From assembly GCA_900290315.1 (NCBI GenBank), contig OKRF01000358.1, forward strand, positions 4,805 to 10,099: a DNA stretch of 5,295 bases, given 5' to 3'. This DNA is from Candidatus Sulfopaludibacter sp. SbA3. Its GTDB lineage: Bacteria > Acidobacteriota > Terriglobia > Bryobacterales > Bryobacteraceae. The position numbers and the translations under genes are program-made. The notes below the pieces were generated by a model, which saw only the letters and a program-made list of their open reading frames with translations, was not told the origin of the DNA and searched no databases. This document shows, in pieces, positions 5,253 to 5,295 of this stretch (position 1 is the stretch's first letter; each line of letters begins with the position of its first letter).

Positions 5253-5295
5253 GCCCTACGTGAGAGTACTCTCTGTTCTGCTGGCGGCGGCCGCT
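5251..5295 (+). CDS. Start of a probable exported protein, cut by window edge
   Basis: Only 15 codons are visible: MPYVRVLSVLLAAAA from the ATG at 5251, or MRVLSVLLAAAA from the in-frame GTG at 5260. A basic residue followed by a leucine/alanine run is the start of a signal peptide or membrane anchor; no function can be read. The GTG is attractive because a TACAAT hexamer overlaps the ATG and would place the transcription start at about 5260. Neither start has a Shine-Dalgarno sequence. It is divergent from recG. Confidence 0.5.
   Translation, partial: MPYVRVLSVLLAAAA

Overview
The window looks like a piece of ordinary chromosome from a GC-rich, free-living bacterium. The best guess is an acidobacterium of the Solibacter/Bryobacter type. 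That guess rests on overall protein flavour (a small secreted protein containing YSGPLPAKPDLPYL, and a short lysine/arginine-rich ORF behind rsmD) plus GC-rich housekeeping genes. It is an inference, because no rRNA or other decisive marker is present.

Layout from left to right: (1) pnp, encoding polynucleotide phosphorylase, on the minus strand. Only its first 263 codons are in the window and the rest lies beyond the left edge. (2) A 203-base spacer with two GC-rich stem-loops, one directly upstream of the pnp ribosome binding site. (3) rpsO (ribosomal protein S15), minus strand, giving the classic rpsO-pnp order, with a leader and a likely extended -10 promoter. (4) A small secreted protein of unknown function, minus strand. 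(5) apaG, plus strand, divergent from the secreted protein across only 51 bases. (6) A minus-strand group recG - rsmD - small basic ORF. recG and rsmD overlap by one base (TGATG), and rsmD overlaps a previously unlisted 49-codon ORF by 14 bases. A stem-loop with a short T run follows the small ORF by one base. apaG and this group converge. (7) At the right edge, the first codons of a plus-strand gene, divergent from recG, that starts like a signal peptide.

Functionally, the minus-strand genes concern RNA and DNA housekeeping: S15 and PNPase (ribosome assembly and RNA decay), RsmD (16S rRNA methylation) and RecG (branch migration at stalled forks and in recombination). There is no mobile element, CRISPR array, tRNA or rRNA. 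The least ordinary items are the small basic ORF after rsmD, the hairpin in the pnp leader, a 23-base dispersed repeat (21/23 identical) that supplies the tail of the small ORF, and several putative promoters placed so close to start codons that the mRNAs would be leaderless or nearly so.
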